Shown in pieces: positions 26,945 to 37,300 of a stretch of DNA of 64,000 bases; the first letter of the stretch is position 1; each line of letters starts with the position of its first letter. Below the pieces are notes generated by a model, which did not search any database, was not told where the DNA came from, and saw only the letters and a program-made list of their open reading frames with translations. The stretch is from positions 32,630-96,629 of the forward strand of contig JAGBVI010000070.1 of NCBI GenBank assembly GCA_017630395.1. The letters are read 5' to 3'. The DNA comes from Paludibacteraceae bacterium. GTDB taxonomy: Bacteria; Bacteroidota; Bacteroidia; Bacteroidales; Paludibacteraceae. The translations under genes and the position numbers were made by a program.

Positions 26945-28222
26945 ATGAAAGTAGATGTTTTGTTAGGATTACAATGGGGAGACGAGGGAAAAGGTAAGGT
27001 AGTAGATGTCCTTACTCCTGGTTATGATGTTGTTTCTCGTTTTCAAGGTGGTCCGAATGCCGGCCATACATTGGAATTCGAAGGGCAAAAGTATGTGTTG
27101 CGTTCTATTCCTTCCGGAATTTTCCAAGGAGGAAAAATTAACATCATTGGTAATGGTGTTGTTTTGGACCCGGCGTTGTTTAAAAAAGAGGTGGAAGAGT
27201 TGGAAAAATCAGGTCATGATTTGACCAGTCGTCTTTTTATTTCTAAAAAAGCGCATTTGATTTTGCCTACTCATCGTTTATTAGATGCTGCATACGAGTC
27301 GGCTAAAGGTGATGCTAAAATCGGAACAACAGGTAAAGGTATCGGACCAACTTATACTGATAAAATAAGTAGAAATGGTTTACGTGTTGGTGACCTCTTA
27401 TCTAATTTCGAAGAAAAGTATCAAAAAGCAATTGCTCGTCATAAAGAGATTTTAAGTCATTACGATTTTTCATACGATTTGTCTTCTATCGAAAAAGAGT
27501 GGATGGAGGGTGTTGAAAAATTAAAGCAATATACCTTTATTGATAGTGAGCATGTGTTGAATGCTCTTTTGGCTGATGGTAAAAGTGTCTTGGCAGAAGG
27601 TGCTCAAGGAACTATGTTAGATGTTGATTTTGGTTCTTATCCTTTTGTTACTTCGTCTAATACAATTTGCGCCGGTGCTTGCACAGGATTGGGTATTGCA
27701 CCTCGTCAAATTGGTGAAGTTTATGGTATTTTTAAGGCTTATTGTACTCGTGTAGGTGCAGGTCCTTTCCCTACAGAATTGTTTGACGAAACCGGAAAAT
27801 TGATGTGTCAGTTGGGACATGAATATGGTTCAGTTACAGGTAGAGAACGTCGTTGTGGTTGGATTGATTTGGTGGCATTGAAGTATGCTGTAATGATTAA
27901 TGGAGTTACTAAATTGATAATGATGAAGAGTGATGTTTTGGATGACTTTGATACAATAAAAGCTTGTGTTGCATATAATATCAATGGAGAAGAAACAGAT
28001 GAGTTTCCTTTTGATTTGACAGAAGGTAATATAGAGCCTGTATATGTGGAAATGAGTGGTTGGAAAACCAAAATGACTCAAATGAAAAATGAAAATGAAT
28101 TTCCGGAAGAGTTTAATGCTTACTTGGATTTTCTTGAGGATTATTTGGAAATTCCAATTAAGATCGTTTCTGTTGGTCCTGACAGAGAACAAACTATTGT
28201 TCGATACAGAGATTTTGAGTAA
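26945..28222 (+). CDS. purA: Adenylosuccinate synthetase
   Basis: 425 residues. GTP-dependent joining of IMP and aspartate, the first committed step to AMP. The P-loop-like GLQWGDEGKGKVVDVL starts at residue 8, with the catalytic Asp in GDEGKGK; GGPNAGHTLEFEGQK provides the catalytic His. TTGKGIGPTYTDKISRNGLR and the C-terminal VGPDREQTIVRYRDFE are also typical. Length is normal. Together with guaB at 6821-8314 the window holds both branch enzymes from IMP. The gene ends with a strong terminator at 28234-28256. Confidence 0.97.
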   Translation: MKVDVLLGLQWGDEGKGKVVDVLTPGYDVVSRFQGGPNAGHTLEFEGQKYVLRSIPSGIFQGGKINIIGNGVVLDPALFKKEVEELEKSGHDLTSRLFISKKAHLILPTHRLLDAAYESAKGDAKIGTTGKGIGPTYTDKISRNGLRVGDLLSNFEEKYQKAIARHKEILSHYDFSYDLSSIEKEWMEGVEKLKQYTFIDSEHVLNALLADGKSVLAEGAQGTMLDVDFGSYPFVTSSNTICAGACTGLGIAPRQIGEVYGIFKAYCTRVGAGPFPTELFDETGKLMCQLGHEYGSVTGRERRCGWIDLVALKYAVMINGVTKLIMMKSDVLDDFDTIKACVAYNINGEETDEFPFDLTEGNIEPVYVEMSGWKTKMTQMKNENEFPEEFNAYLDFLEDYLEIPIKIVSVGPDREQTIVRYRDFE

Positions 28223-28233
28223 TTGTAATATGA

Positions 28234-28256
28234 AGAGGGTACCATCGGTACCCTCT
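28234..28256 (+). terminator. Terminator of purA
   Basis: AGAGGGTACC (28234-28243) and GGTACCCTCT (28247-28256) form a perfect 10-bp stem with a 3-base loop, followed by TGTTTTAA. Confidence 0.85.
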
Positions 28257-28557
28257 TGTTTTAATGATACATAAAGAGTTATTTTGAACTTTTATGGAGT
28301 TGTTATATTCAGATGTCGTGTTCTAAATTTATTAAGGCAGGTTCTTTAAATTGGTCGAGATGATTTTGAATAGTATTTCTTCGGTTGTTTATATTTATGC
28401 CCCTTTTTGTCAAGTAAGTGAGCATAGTGAAACATGTTTCTGCTTTGCTATGGCGAAAAATGAAATACGTAAGTGAAAGAAGTGATGCAGTCATTGTAAC
28501 TGGTAGAATATCAAAAAGATGAGTAAAGTAAATTCATAAGCATCCGAAAAAGATTTA
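28257..28557. other. Gene-free stretch before the nested elements
   Basis: The minus strand holds one open frame of 61 codons (28494-28309) with no recognisable motif, no promoter and no ribosome-binding signal. I see nothing else in this stretch. Confidence 0.5.
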
Positions 28558-28954
28558 AGAAGTTGTTTAAATTTTATTTCGAGCCTATTTGAGAGAGATT
28601 TTTAAATCTAATTTTAATCTTCTTTTGCAGAAAATAGTGGACTATTATCAAAAAAGGAGAATAAAAATAGGTTTAAGGTGAGTACTATAAATTCACCATT
28701 TAAAATTTAAAACGTGTAAATCGCAGATTGATAAACTTTTCGGTAATTTTTGATTTCTTTTGGCAATTTGCTGCTTGTCAGTCGGTCACAGTGCTCGCAC
28801 TGCTCCTTCCTTTCGCACAGCAATTTACTCGAAATAAATTCAAAAATTCTTCGAAATGAATTTATAGAACCCACCTAAAAGAATCTCAAAGATGCCGAAA
28901 ATAAGAGAGTGAAACTCTAAAATATTTTTAATAATAAAATTTAAACAGCTTCTT
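28558..28954 (+). mobile_element. MITE-like element, family 1, copy d, interrupted by a family-2 element
   Basis: The left part begins AGAAGTTGTTTAAATTTTAT and runs to AAAATAGGTTTAA; the right part resumes with AAGAATCTCAAAGATGCC and ends in AAATTTAAACAGCTTCTT. Between the two lies a complete family-2 element (28677-28875) flanked by TAA on both sides. Removing it and one TAA restores a normal family-1 element of about 195 bp. Confidence 0.75.
28677..28875 (+). mobile_element. MITE-like element, family 2, copy b, nested
   Basis: 199 bp. Left end GGTGAGTACTATAAATT, right end AATTTATAGAACCCACC. TAA flanks it on each side (28674-28676 and 28876-28878), a probable 3-base target duplication. Its interior is nearly identical to the copy at 3736-3932, including CAGTGCTCGCACTG, so the two copies moved or exchanged recently. 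Confidence 0.78.
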
Positions 28955-29044
28955 ATTAGCTGCAATAGAAAATCGTAATTTATAGAAGTTGCTTTTGTAA
29001 TTGGGTGTTTCTTCGTGTATTTTCTATAAATTTTGATGTATGAT

Positions 29045-29632
29045 ATGAGTAAAGGGAAATTTTTTATATTGTTAGTAATTACAATTTCACTTTGTTTGCA
29101 AAGTTGTAATGGTTTTGCTCAAACTTTGAAGGAGGTTGCACGTAAAGCGGTTATTCAATGTTCATCTATTAATGAAAAGTTGGAAGCCAAAGAGGTTGTT
29201 GAGATGAAGGTTATAAAGATAGTTGATGGGGATACTTTTGATGGTTTGACAAAGGATTTTAAACAAGTTAGAGTGAGGTTAGCGGCCTTTGATGCTCCTG
29301 AAAAAGGACAACCATATGGGAATAATGCAAGACAAAAATTGTCTGAATTACTCTTTGGTAAAGAGGTTGTAGTAGTTATGACCGGAAAAGAACACTATTC
29401 GAGAATGATAGCTAAAGTATATACTAAAGATAGTGTTGATGTAGTTGCTGAAATGCTTAAATCCGGTATGGGATGGCATTTTAAGCGTTTTGATAATAAT
29501 CTTCTTTATCATAATATGGAAGAGGAGGCAAGGAATGCACAAGTGGGACTTTGGCATCAGGATGCGCATACACCGATTGCACCTTGGATTTGGAGAAAAA
29601 TGAGTAAAGAAGAGCGAGACAAAAATCGTTAA
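29045..29632 (+). CDS. Thermonuclease-family lipoprotein (SNase-like)
   Basis: 195 residues from the ATG at 29045; another ATG lies at 29036. The start gives MSKGKFFILLVITISLCLQS followed by Cys-Asn-Gly, a lipoprotein signal with the modified Cys at residue 21, so it is probably anchored in a membrane facing the periplasm or outside. The staphylococcal-nuclease fold follows: KIVDGDTFDG (calcium-binding Asp), VRVRLAAFDAPEKGQPYGNN (catalytic Arg and the Glu of DAPE), then EHYSRMIAKVY with the second catalytic Arg, and QVGLWHQDAHTPIAPWIWRK. All three expected catalytic positions are filled, so it should cut nucleic acid using calcium. A role in DNA scavenging is inferred. Isolated gene with no clear operon. 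Confidence 0.88.
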   Translation: MSKGKFFILLVITISLCLQSCNGFAQTLKEVARKAVIQCSSINEKLEAKEVVEMKVIKIVDGDTFDGLTKDFKQVRVRLAAFDAPEKGQPYGNNARQKLSELLFGKEVVVVMTGKEHYSRMIAKVYTKDSVDVVAEMLKSGMGWHFKRFDNNLLYHNMEEEARNAQVGLWHQDAHTPIAPWIWRKMSKEERDKNR

Positions 29633-29968
29633 TTTAAGAATTATTTCTAACTGATTTGAAATTTTTGTTGTAGTTCTTTGTTTTGTAAGTTGCTTAGATG
29701 ATTTAAACTATCAAATATAGAACATGTTTGATATTTATTTATATCAAATAAGGAGACTAATTCAAACTTTCTTTTTAGATATGAGATTTAAAAAAAATGT
29801 GTTAGTGCTACTTATTTCTATGAGAATTTTGGTTACACGTGAGATTTAACAATTTTCCAGTAGTTTTATTTTTAAAAATTTTTTAATTTTGTAGTAGGGT
29901 ATGGACGGAAGCACAAGTGTAGTTTCTCTTTATACTAAGTTTTAAAATTTTATTTAAATATTCTCTAA
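29633..29968. promoter_or_regulatory. Upstream region of the first HTCS gene
   Basis: 336 bases without a gene. A -7-like TAATTTTG lies at 29884-29891, giving a leader of about 70 bases; the -33 region is not a good match. No repeat element or strong hairpin is seen. Confidence 0.45.
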
Positions 29969-32900
29969 ATGTTGCATTTTAAGAGATTCTTATTGATAAT
30001 TTTTATTCTGATTTTCCATCTATCTAATGCTGTAGATAGAGTGGATGTGTCAACGTTTCGCAATTATACATCTGATAATGGTTTAAGTTGTAATTATGTG
30101 CATTCGTTTACGCAAGATTCAAAAGGATTTATATGGGTCGCTACTGAGTTAGGTTTGAATCGTTTTGATGGAATTAACTTTAAACATTACTTATTGGATA
30201 AATACCCATCCATGTTTCGTAATGATATATTGCATTTGTCGACTTTGCCTGATGGGAGAGTTGCAGTTGCGGGTAACAATGGATTGGTTTTAGCGTATAA
30301 TGAAGATACTGATGAATTTGAAGATTTAAAGCCCTTAGAGTTTGATAGTTCTTACTATAAAGGAATAACAGGTTTTCATAAAACGAATGAAGATTCTCTT
30401 GTTATTTCTACATCAGGAGGAATCTATTTTTGGAATACAGCCTTAAATCGTTTTGATGGTAATTGTGCGATATCTGATTCTTCTCAATCAATATATTCAA
30501 CCGCAGTTTATGAAGATAAATTTGCCCGTTTTTGGTTGGCGTCAGGAGATGATTTGGTCTTGTTGGACTCTATAGGGAAACGTTGTATTTTGAAATTTGA
30601 TTTTAAGCAGTTAGATGCAGCGATTAGTGGTTTCATAGCAATAAATGATAGTTCTTTTTTAGTGATCTCTTCAGAAGGATGTTTTTGGAAGTTTATTTTA
30701 GATTCCAATGGAGATATCCTCTCTTGTAAAAAAGAACAAATGCCTTTTAAAGAAGTTACTTCGTGGTTGAAAGTTGAAAATGGGGAGTATTGGTTTGGAA
30801 CTTCCAGTTATGGTTTGTGGAGATGTACTTATGTTGATGGTAAATATGTTTATGCCAAAATGCTTGTACCCAACAGGGAATTAGATTCATTACGAAAAAT
30901 ACATGCTCTTTTTAAGGATAAATTTGGTAATGTTTGGATAGGTACCCAAAATTCAGGTATTTGGAGATTTGGAAATTCATATGGTCCCAGTTCTTTACAT
31001 TCGTTGGAGTTGGGATTTCCTGAGGTTGACGTGACTTCTTTCGTGCAGTTAGAAGATGGATTGGTGGCTGTAGCTTCTGATGGTCATGGTATTTTTGTGG
31101 TTGACTCTATGTTTCAACAACAGAAAAGAATGGAGGTAGCTCAAGGATTAACTAGTAATAATGTTTTATCCATGAGTAAAAGTTCAAATGGTTTTTTATG
31201 GGTTGTTTTTTGGGGAGGAGAAACGTGTTTGGTTAATCCATTAACGGATGAAATTATTAAAATTAACTATAATGGAATTTCGGACCCTATATATAATACA
31301 AAAGCAGTTAAAGAATTTTCAAATGGAGAAGTTTGGGTGGGAACTTCAGGAGATGGTGTTTATGCGAGAGATTTAGATGGGAATTGGAAACGTATAATCC
31401 TTTCTGATGAAAATCAGTTCAAAAGAAGAGACTTATGGGTGGAAGATTTTGGTGAATCAAAACAGGGAATCCGTTGGGTGATAACCTCCCGTACTGTGTG
31501 GAGAGTTGAGAACGACAAAATTACGTCTGTATATCCGGATGTAGAATTAACGCAGTCACAGAGATTGTTTTTGATGTATCAAGCGGAGTGTGATGATGAA
31601 GGTAATTTGTATGTTGTAACTACTCAGGGAATCCTTCGTTTTCAGTCTGATGGAAAGTCTTATGAATGGCTTGATTTTTTGCCGAAAGGTTCATATGTTT
31701 CTATTTTGCGAGATTCTTATGGGGCATTTTGGGTTAGTGGATCTAATGGTATCATTTCATTTGATCCCAAATTAAAAATCTACAAAAATGTAATTTTGTC
31801 CGGTCGTGAGGGGCGAAACAATTATTATACTTGTCGCTCGTCATTTATGGATAATGATGGGTTAATAAGTTTTGGTGGTTCGGATGGATTTATTGTTTTC
31901 GATCCTGCTTTAGTACAAGATGTTCAGCATATTGCCAATCTTACTTTAGCGGATTTATACATTCATGGTAAGAAGATTAAACCCTATTCTGATATTCTTC
32001 CGAAGCCACTTCGTATGATGAACAAGTTGGAATTGGAACACGATGAAACCAATATTGTTATTGAGATTGACATGGTGGATTTTGTAGGGTTGAATAGCGT
32101 TCAAATTTTATATAAGCTAAGTGAAGTAGATAAAGGTTGGGTGGATTTGGGAACAAAACGACAAATCTCATTTTCTCATATTCCGGAAGGAAATCATCTT
32201 TTGGAGATTGAAGTTAAGAGAGCCGGAGTAGTTTGTGACGAGCATAAGATTGTCTTACCGATAGAAGTTTTCCCACCATGGTGGACTTCTTTTTGGTTTC
32301 AATTACTTGTTATTGTTGTATTATTTTTGATTTGTTGGTGGTTTATATATTCTTATTTAAGACGAGTTGAACATCAACGTAATTTATTACAGCAACGTGT
32401 CAAGGAGCGTACAAAGGAGTTGAGAGAGATTAATTTGATTTTAGATTCTAAACAGAAGTTGTTAGTACAAAGAAATGTTGATTTAGAGCAAGCTTTGGAA
32501 GAGAAAGATTTATTGATTTCCCTAATTGCTCACGACTTGAAAAATCCTATGTTTGCTATTGTCGGAGCCTTAGATACGGTTTTGAGAAGAAAAGGTTCAT
32601 TAGAGGATTGTCGTTCGACGCTCAGAGATATTCACTCTTCTGCATTTAATCTTCAAACTATTATGGTACGCATTATAGAGTGGGTTAAAGGTAGAAGTTC
32701 GAAGATTGATTGCACCTTAGAAGATGTTGATTTTGGTGATATTGTAAAAGATGTTTTAGTTTTGTTCAGAAGTTTATTGGAAAGAAAATCAATAAAAGTA
32801 AATTTTGAATCGCAAATTGAAAACTACGCAGTTGTAGATTTACGAATGGCAGAATCTATTGTTAGAAATTTGCTATCTAATGCCATTAAATATAGTTCTG

Positions 32901-33985
32901 AAGGAGGCCGTATTGACATTAAAGTATCTCAGGATGAAGATTACATTAAATTGTCTGTTAGAGATTACGGAGTTGGTATGAGTGCCGAAACCATTAATCG
33001 GTTATTGAATGAAGATAAACAAATATCTACTCTAGGAACATGTAACGAACAAGGCTCAGGTTTGGGATTCCAAATTGTAAAAGAGTTTGTCGGAAAATTG
33101 AATGGTAAATTACGCATTCTAAGTGCAAACGGAGAAGGGAGTGAAATTGAGATAATGTTTGTTAAATCTCAGAATGAACTTAAAAAGAATGAAAAGCAGG
33201 AGTTGGGGTTGTCGTATGTTAATTATTCTTTGGACAAAGAGAGCTATTCGGGAAGTATGGTTTTGCTGGTGGATGATGATCATTTAACTTTGGAGTATGT
33301 CAGGAGTTTATTGATTCCATATGTCCACGTTAAAGTGGCAACCAATGGTGTAGAGGCATTAGATTTGGCATTTAAAATTAATCCGGATATAATTCTATCG
33401 GATGTAGATATGCCGCTAATGGATGGTATTCAATTGTTGAAAGAGGTGAGAAATGTAACCACTTTTAAATCGATACCATTTATCTTTTTGTCTGCTAAAG
33501 ACGAGGATAAAGTTCGTTTTGTCGGTTTGTCATATGGAGCTTTGGATTATATAACTAAACCATTTAAAGAGGAAGAGTTGATAATGAAACTATTTAACTT
33601 GTTGGATTTTAAACGAAAACAACAACAACAGTTTTTGTTAAATAGTCTCAAAGAAGAAGTGGTGGTTGAAGAATTGGATCCGCTGTTGAAAAAATTAATG
33701 ACTTTCATTTCGGAAAATTATAGTAATTCAGAACTGTCTTTGGATGAGTTAGCCTCGGAAATGTCTATGAGTAAGTCAACATTATCCCGTAGATTAAAGG
33801 CTATAATGGATAAAACTCCGATTGAAATCTTGGTGGAATATCGTTTATATAAGTCTAGAGATTTGTTGAAAAATAGTAAAGATACGATTGCAGAGATAGC
33901 TCAGAAAGTAGGATTTAATGACCCTTTATATTTTAGCAAAAAGTATAAAGCATTTTTTGGGTATTCTCCATCTGAAAATAGGTAG
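29969..33985 (+). CDS. Hybrid two-component system regulator (HTCS), first of a pair
   Basis: 1338 residues in one chain. A signal peptide (RFLLIIFILIFHLSNA) leads to a large periplasmic sensor: two seven-bladed propellers of Reg_prop repeats (GFIWVATELGLNRFDG, GNVWIGTQNSGIWRFG and many more, residues about 30-680), then a Y_Y_Y beta domain (to about 765). One membrane helix (about 775-800) and a coiled coil follow. Inside the cell are HisKA (LIAHDLKNPMF, phospho-His855), HATPase with VRNLLSNAIKYSSEGGRI, NEQGSGLGFQIVKEFV, a receiver (LSDVDMPLMDG, Asp1145) and an AraC-type helix-turn-helix ending GFNDPLYFSKKYKAFFGYSP. HTCS proteins sense glycan fragments and switch on polysaccharide-utilisation genes; none lie beside it here. 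Confidence 0.95.
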   Translation: MLHFKRFLLIIFILIFHLSNAVDRVDVSTFRNYTSDNGLSCNYVHSFTQDSKGFIWVATELGLNRFDGINFKHYLLDKYPSMFRNDILHLSTLPDGRVAVAGNNGLVLAYNEDTDEFEDLKPLEFDSSYYKGITGFHKTNEDSLVISTSGGIYFWNTALNRFDGNCAISDSSQSIYSTAVYEDKFARFWLASGDDLVLLDSIGKRCILKFDFKQLDAAISGFIAINDSSFLVISSEGCFWKFILDSNGDILSCKKEQMPFKEVTSWLKVENGEYWFGTSSYGLWRCTYVDGKYVYAKMLVPNRELDSLRKIHALFKDKFGNVWIGTQNSGIWRFGNSYGPSSLHSLELGFPEVDVTSFVQLEDGLVAVASDGHGIFVVDSMFQQQKRMEVAQGLTSNNVLSMSKSSNGFLWVVFWGGETCLVNPLTDEIIKINYNGISDPIYNTKAVKEFSNGEVWVGTSGDGVYARDLDGNWKRIILSDENQFKRRDLWVEDFGESKQGIRWVITSRTVWRVENDKITSVYPDVELTQSQRLFLMYQAECDDEGNLYVVTTQGILRFQSDGKSYEWLDFLPKGSYVSILRDSYGAFWVSGSNGIISFDPKLKIYKNVILSGREGRNNYYTCRSSFMDNDGLISFGGSDGFIVFDPALVQDVQHIANLTLADLYIHGKKIKPYSDILPKPLRMMNKLELEHDETNIVIEIDMVDFVGLNSVQILYKLSEVDKGWVDLGTKRQISFSHIPEGNHLLEIEVKRAGVVCDEHKIVLPIEVFPPWWTSFWFQLLVIVVLFLICWWFIYSYLRRVEHQRNLLQQRVKERTKELREINLILDSKQKLLVQRNVDLEQALEEKDLLISLIAHDLKNPMFAIVGALDTVLRRKGSLEDCRSTLRDIHSSAFNLQTIMVRIIEWVKGRSSKIDCTLEDVDFGDIVKDVLVLFRSLLERKSIKVNFESQIENYAVVDLRMAESIVRNLLSNAIKYSSEGGRIDIKVSQDEDYIKLSVRDYGVGMSAETINRLLNEDKQISTLGTCNEQGSGLGFQIVKEFVGKLNGKLRILSANGEGSEIEIMFVKSQNELKKNEKQELGLSYVNYSLDKESYSGSMVLLVDDDHLTLEYVRSLLIPYVHVKVATNGVEALDLAFKINPDIILSDVDMPLMDGIQLLKEVRNVTTFKSIPFIFLSAKDEDKVRFVGLSYGALDYITKPFKEEELIMKLFNLLDFKRKQQQQFLLNSLKEEVVVEELDPLLKKLMTFISENYSNSELSLDELASEMSMSKSTLSRRLKAIMDKTPIEILVEYRLYKSRDLLKNSKDTIAEIAQKVGFNDPLYFSKKYKAFFGYSPSENR

Positions 33986-34014
33986 ATAAGTTCTCTTTTT
34001 TTCTGTAAAATTTA

Positions 34015-34206
34015 AGAAGCTGATTAAATTTTATTATAAAATTGATTTTGAGTTTCACTCTCTTTTTTCGGCATCTTTGAAGCGCTTTATAAGCTGTTTT
34101 TTACTTTTTTTTTTGATAATAGTCCACTATTAACTTCAAAAGAATAATAAAAATAATCTTAAAAATCACTCTCAAATATGCTCGAAATAAAATTTAAACA
34201 ACTCCT
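34015..34206 (-). mobile_element. MITE-like element, family 1, copy e (inverted)
   Basis: 192 bp between the two HTCS genes. Read on the minus strand it begins AGGAGTTGTTTAAATTTTAT, contains TTCGAGCATATTTGAGAGTG and the shared block AATAGTGGACTATTATCAAA, and ends in TAAAATTTAATCAGCTTCTT, the family-1 order. This is the only full copy in reverse orientation. Confidence 0.7.
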
Positions 34207-34304
34207 AAATAGCTTCTTAAAATGTTGCTCATAAATTAATTATTTGATAATTATGTTTTTTATTGTTTAAATTTTACTATCTTTCCGCTCTAAAGTTTAA
34301 ATCT

Positions 34305-37300
34305 ATGTTTAGGAAGGTTGGCATATTGATTTTGATAACTCTTTTTTTATCTATTGGTCATGCAACATTGTATGCTCAAAAAGAGGTGCGTTTTGATCAA
34401 CTTTCTGTTTCTCAAGGTTTATCATCTAATTTGGTTCATTCCATAGCTCAAGATTCTATGGGTTTTATGTGGTTTGGAACAGGTTCAGGTCTTAATCGTT
34501 ACGATGGAAAAATATGCAAAAGGTTTCTAAAATCTCAATATCCTTCACTTTTGCGTAACGACGTTCGTACACTTTATACCTTTTCGGATGGTACAGTTGT
34601 AATGGGTAGTTTTTTTGGTTGTGTGTTGCAATATGACCCTAAAAAGGAAGAGTTTTCCAATTTGAAACCAACTGATTTTGATAGTACATACTACAAGCAA
34701 ATTGTGAGTTTTTCCGAAACAAAAAACGGTGATAAATATCTTAATACTTCAAGCGGATTTTATTTGTATGATTCGCAAGAGAAGCGTTTTTGCAACCGGT
34801 TCCCTGCTTATTCTCGCATAAAAGATACTTACATATTGTCTTTATATGAGGATAATTTTGATCGGTTTTGGATATGTTCTTTCAATTCTGTGATAGTAAT
34901 TGATAAAGTAGGGAATGAAATATATCGTTTCGACCTCTCTAATGGAGGAAATAAACAAACTGCAACAAGTAAATTTACTATTTTATCAGATTCTCATATT
35001 TTGGTTTCATGTTTCTCCGATCTTATTCATTCGTTTGAATTAGATTCGCAAGGAAATATTGCAAAATTTACTGAGATTAAAGTTCCATTTTCCGGTTTAA
35101 ATAATATTATGAGGGATAGAAATGGGCATTTTTGGTATACTTCTGATGGATTTGGTTTGTGGTATTCAGAGGATTTTCCAACCTCTAAAGAGGATCTTGT
35201 AAAGGTGGTTTCTGTTGGTGAGAAAAAGTTGGATTTTAGTAAGATATATTGTATAATGGAGTCGGATAATGGTGATATTTGGATTGGTACGCAAGCAGAA
35301 GGAGCCTTAAAATTTAATCCGAATGCAGAAGAGTCGGTTGTTTTTTCAAACTATCTTGCTTACCCTTATAGAATAAGTTCGTCTTTTACAGAAACACCTG
35401 ATGGTCAGTTGTATGTAGCATCCGATGGAGAGGGATTTTGTAGAATGAATCCGGAACGCATGGAGTATCGTTTGTTTAGTGAAAAAGATGGTTTAACTAA
35501 CAAAAATGTCGTTGAGATAGACGCAGATAAAAACGGAGATATTTGGGTTGCCACATGGGGTGGAGGAGTATATCGTTATTCTCCTAAAAAAGATAAAATT
35601 GAAAAGGTGACATTTTCTCCGCTAAATTCTAATCTAAATTGTTTTATTTCAATATCAACAACAAGTAATGGAGAAGTATGGGCTTCTTCAGGTGGAGATG
35701 GTTTGTATGTTAGAGATACTTTGGGGCGTTGGCATAAGATAGTACTTAGTTTCTCTCCGGGAGAAGATGATATGTGGCCAAGTGGAGTTGTTGAAGGAAA
35801 ACAAGACATTCGGTGGGTAAATACATCTCGTTCATTATGGTGGATAAAAGGAGAAGAGTCTCGGCCTCTTATGGGTGATTTTTCTAAACAAATGACTCAC
35901 ACCCCAATTTCAATAAATAATATGATGTGTGATGATGAGTATAACTTGTGGGTAGCTACCAATCAGGGGTTGTTGCGTTTCTCTCCCGATGGAACTAAGC
36001 TGGACACTATTAAAACTGTACCTATACAAGAATATACGTCAGTTGCATTTGATGGAAAAAATAACATGGTGGTAACATCATCATCTGATATTTATTATGT
36101 TGATTGTAAAACATTTGAAGCGCAGAGATTTTTATATGATTTTAGTTCTATAGGATTGTCTGGGTTCAATTTACAAGGGAACTATATTTCCTCATCAGGA
36201 GTTTTGTTTTGTTCTACTTCTAATGGATTTGTAATGATTAAGCCGGAAGAAGAAAATCAGCAAGATTCACTTCGCTATTTATCAATATCTTCTGTACATA
36301 TCCAGAAGAATCCTTTGGCTAAATGTGCGGATTATTGTGAGTGGAATGAGAAGGGCGATTTATCTCAAATAACTCTTCCCTATAATTTGGCAGAATTGTC
36401 TTTATGTATTGATTTAGTTGATTATTCAAAGCATACGCCTGAACTTAATTATCGTTTAATAGGGTTGACAGATAAGTGGGATAAGGTTGACCATAATAGA
36501 ACTATCTATTTCCCATATTTGCCACCAGGTGATTATGTTTTGGAGATTCAATCCTATAAAAAGGGAAATGGTAAATACTATGCTCTATATACATTGCCGA
36601 TTGTTGTAACACCACCTTGGTGGCAAACTTGGTGGTTCCGCCTTTTATTCGTTTCTGTTTTGGCTTTAATTATTGGTTCATTTTTGTATTTGCGTTTTAG
36701 ACGTTTGTTAAAGCAAAAAGTAATGTTAGAACAAATGGTGAAAGAGCGAACAAAGGAGTTAGATGAGAAGAATGTATTGATAGAGTCTCAGAACGAAGAA
36801 TTGAAGCAAGTTTTATTTGACAAAGATAGATTGATTTCTGTATTGGCACACGATTTAAAGAACCCAATGTTTGCAATTGTTGGAGCCTTAGAAGGTTGGT
36901 TGAAACGAGAAGCTGATTTAGGAAAAGAAGAGCGAAGAGGTATTATATCGAGTGCATTGAGTTCTGCACAGTCCCTTCAAGATGAGTTGATACGTTTGTT
37001 GGAATGGGCGAGAGCAAAAAGTGAGAAGATAGAGTGTACTCCTCAGTCATTGGATCTTCGTTCCTCCTTGCAGAATGTGGTCTCTTTATTGTCCGGAGTT
37101 ATTAATAAAAAGAATTTGCATTTTACAACCAACTTAAATATAGAGCATTGTGTTGTTGTTGACCCTAGAATGTTGAGGGCAATTTTGAGGAATATATTAA
37201 ACAATGCGATTAAATTTACTCATTCCGGAGGTGATATATCTGTAACGGCATGTGAAGAGGGTAAAGATATGGTGATTGATATAAAAGATTCCGGTGTTGG

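Noticed and set aside
28309..28494. Minus-strand 61-codon open frame
   Set aside because: No recognised motif, promoter or neighbour; too short to support in AT-rich gene-free DNA.
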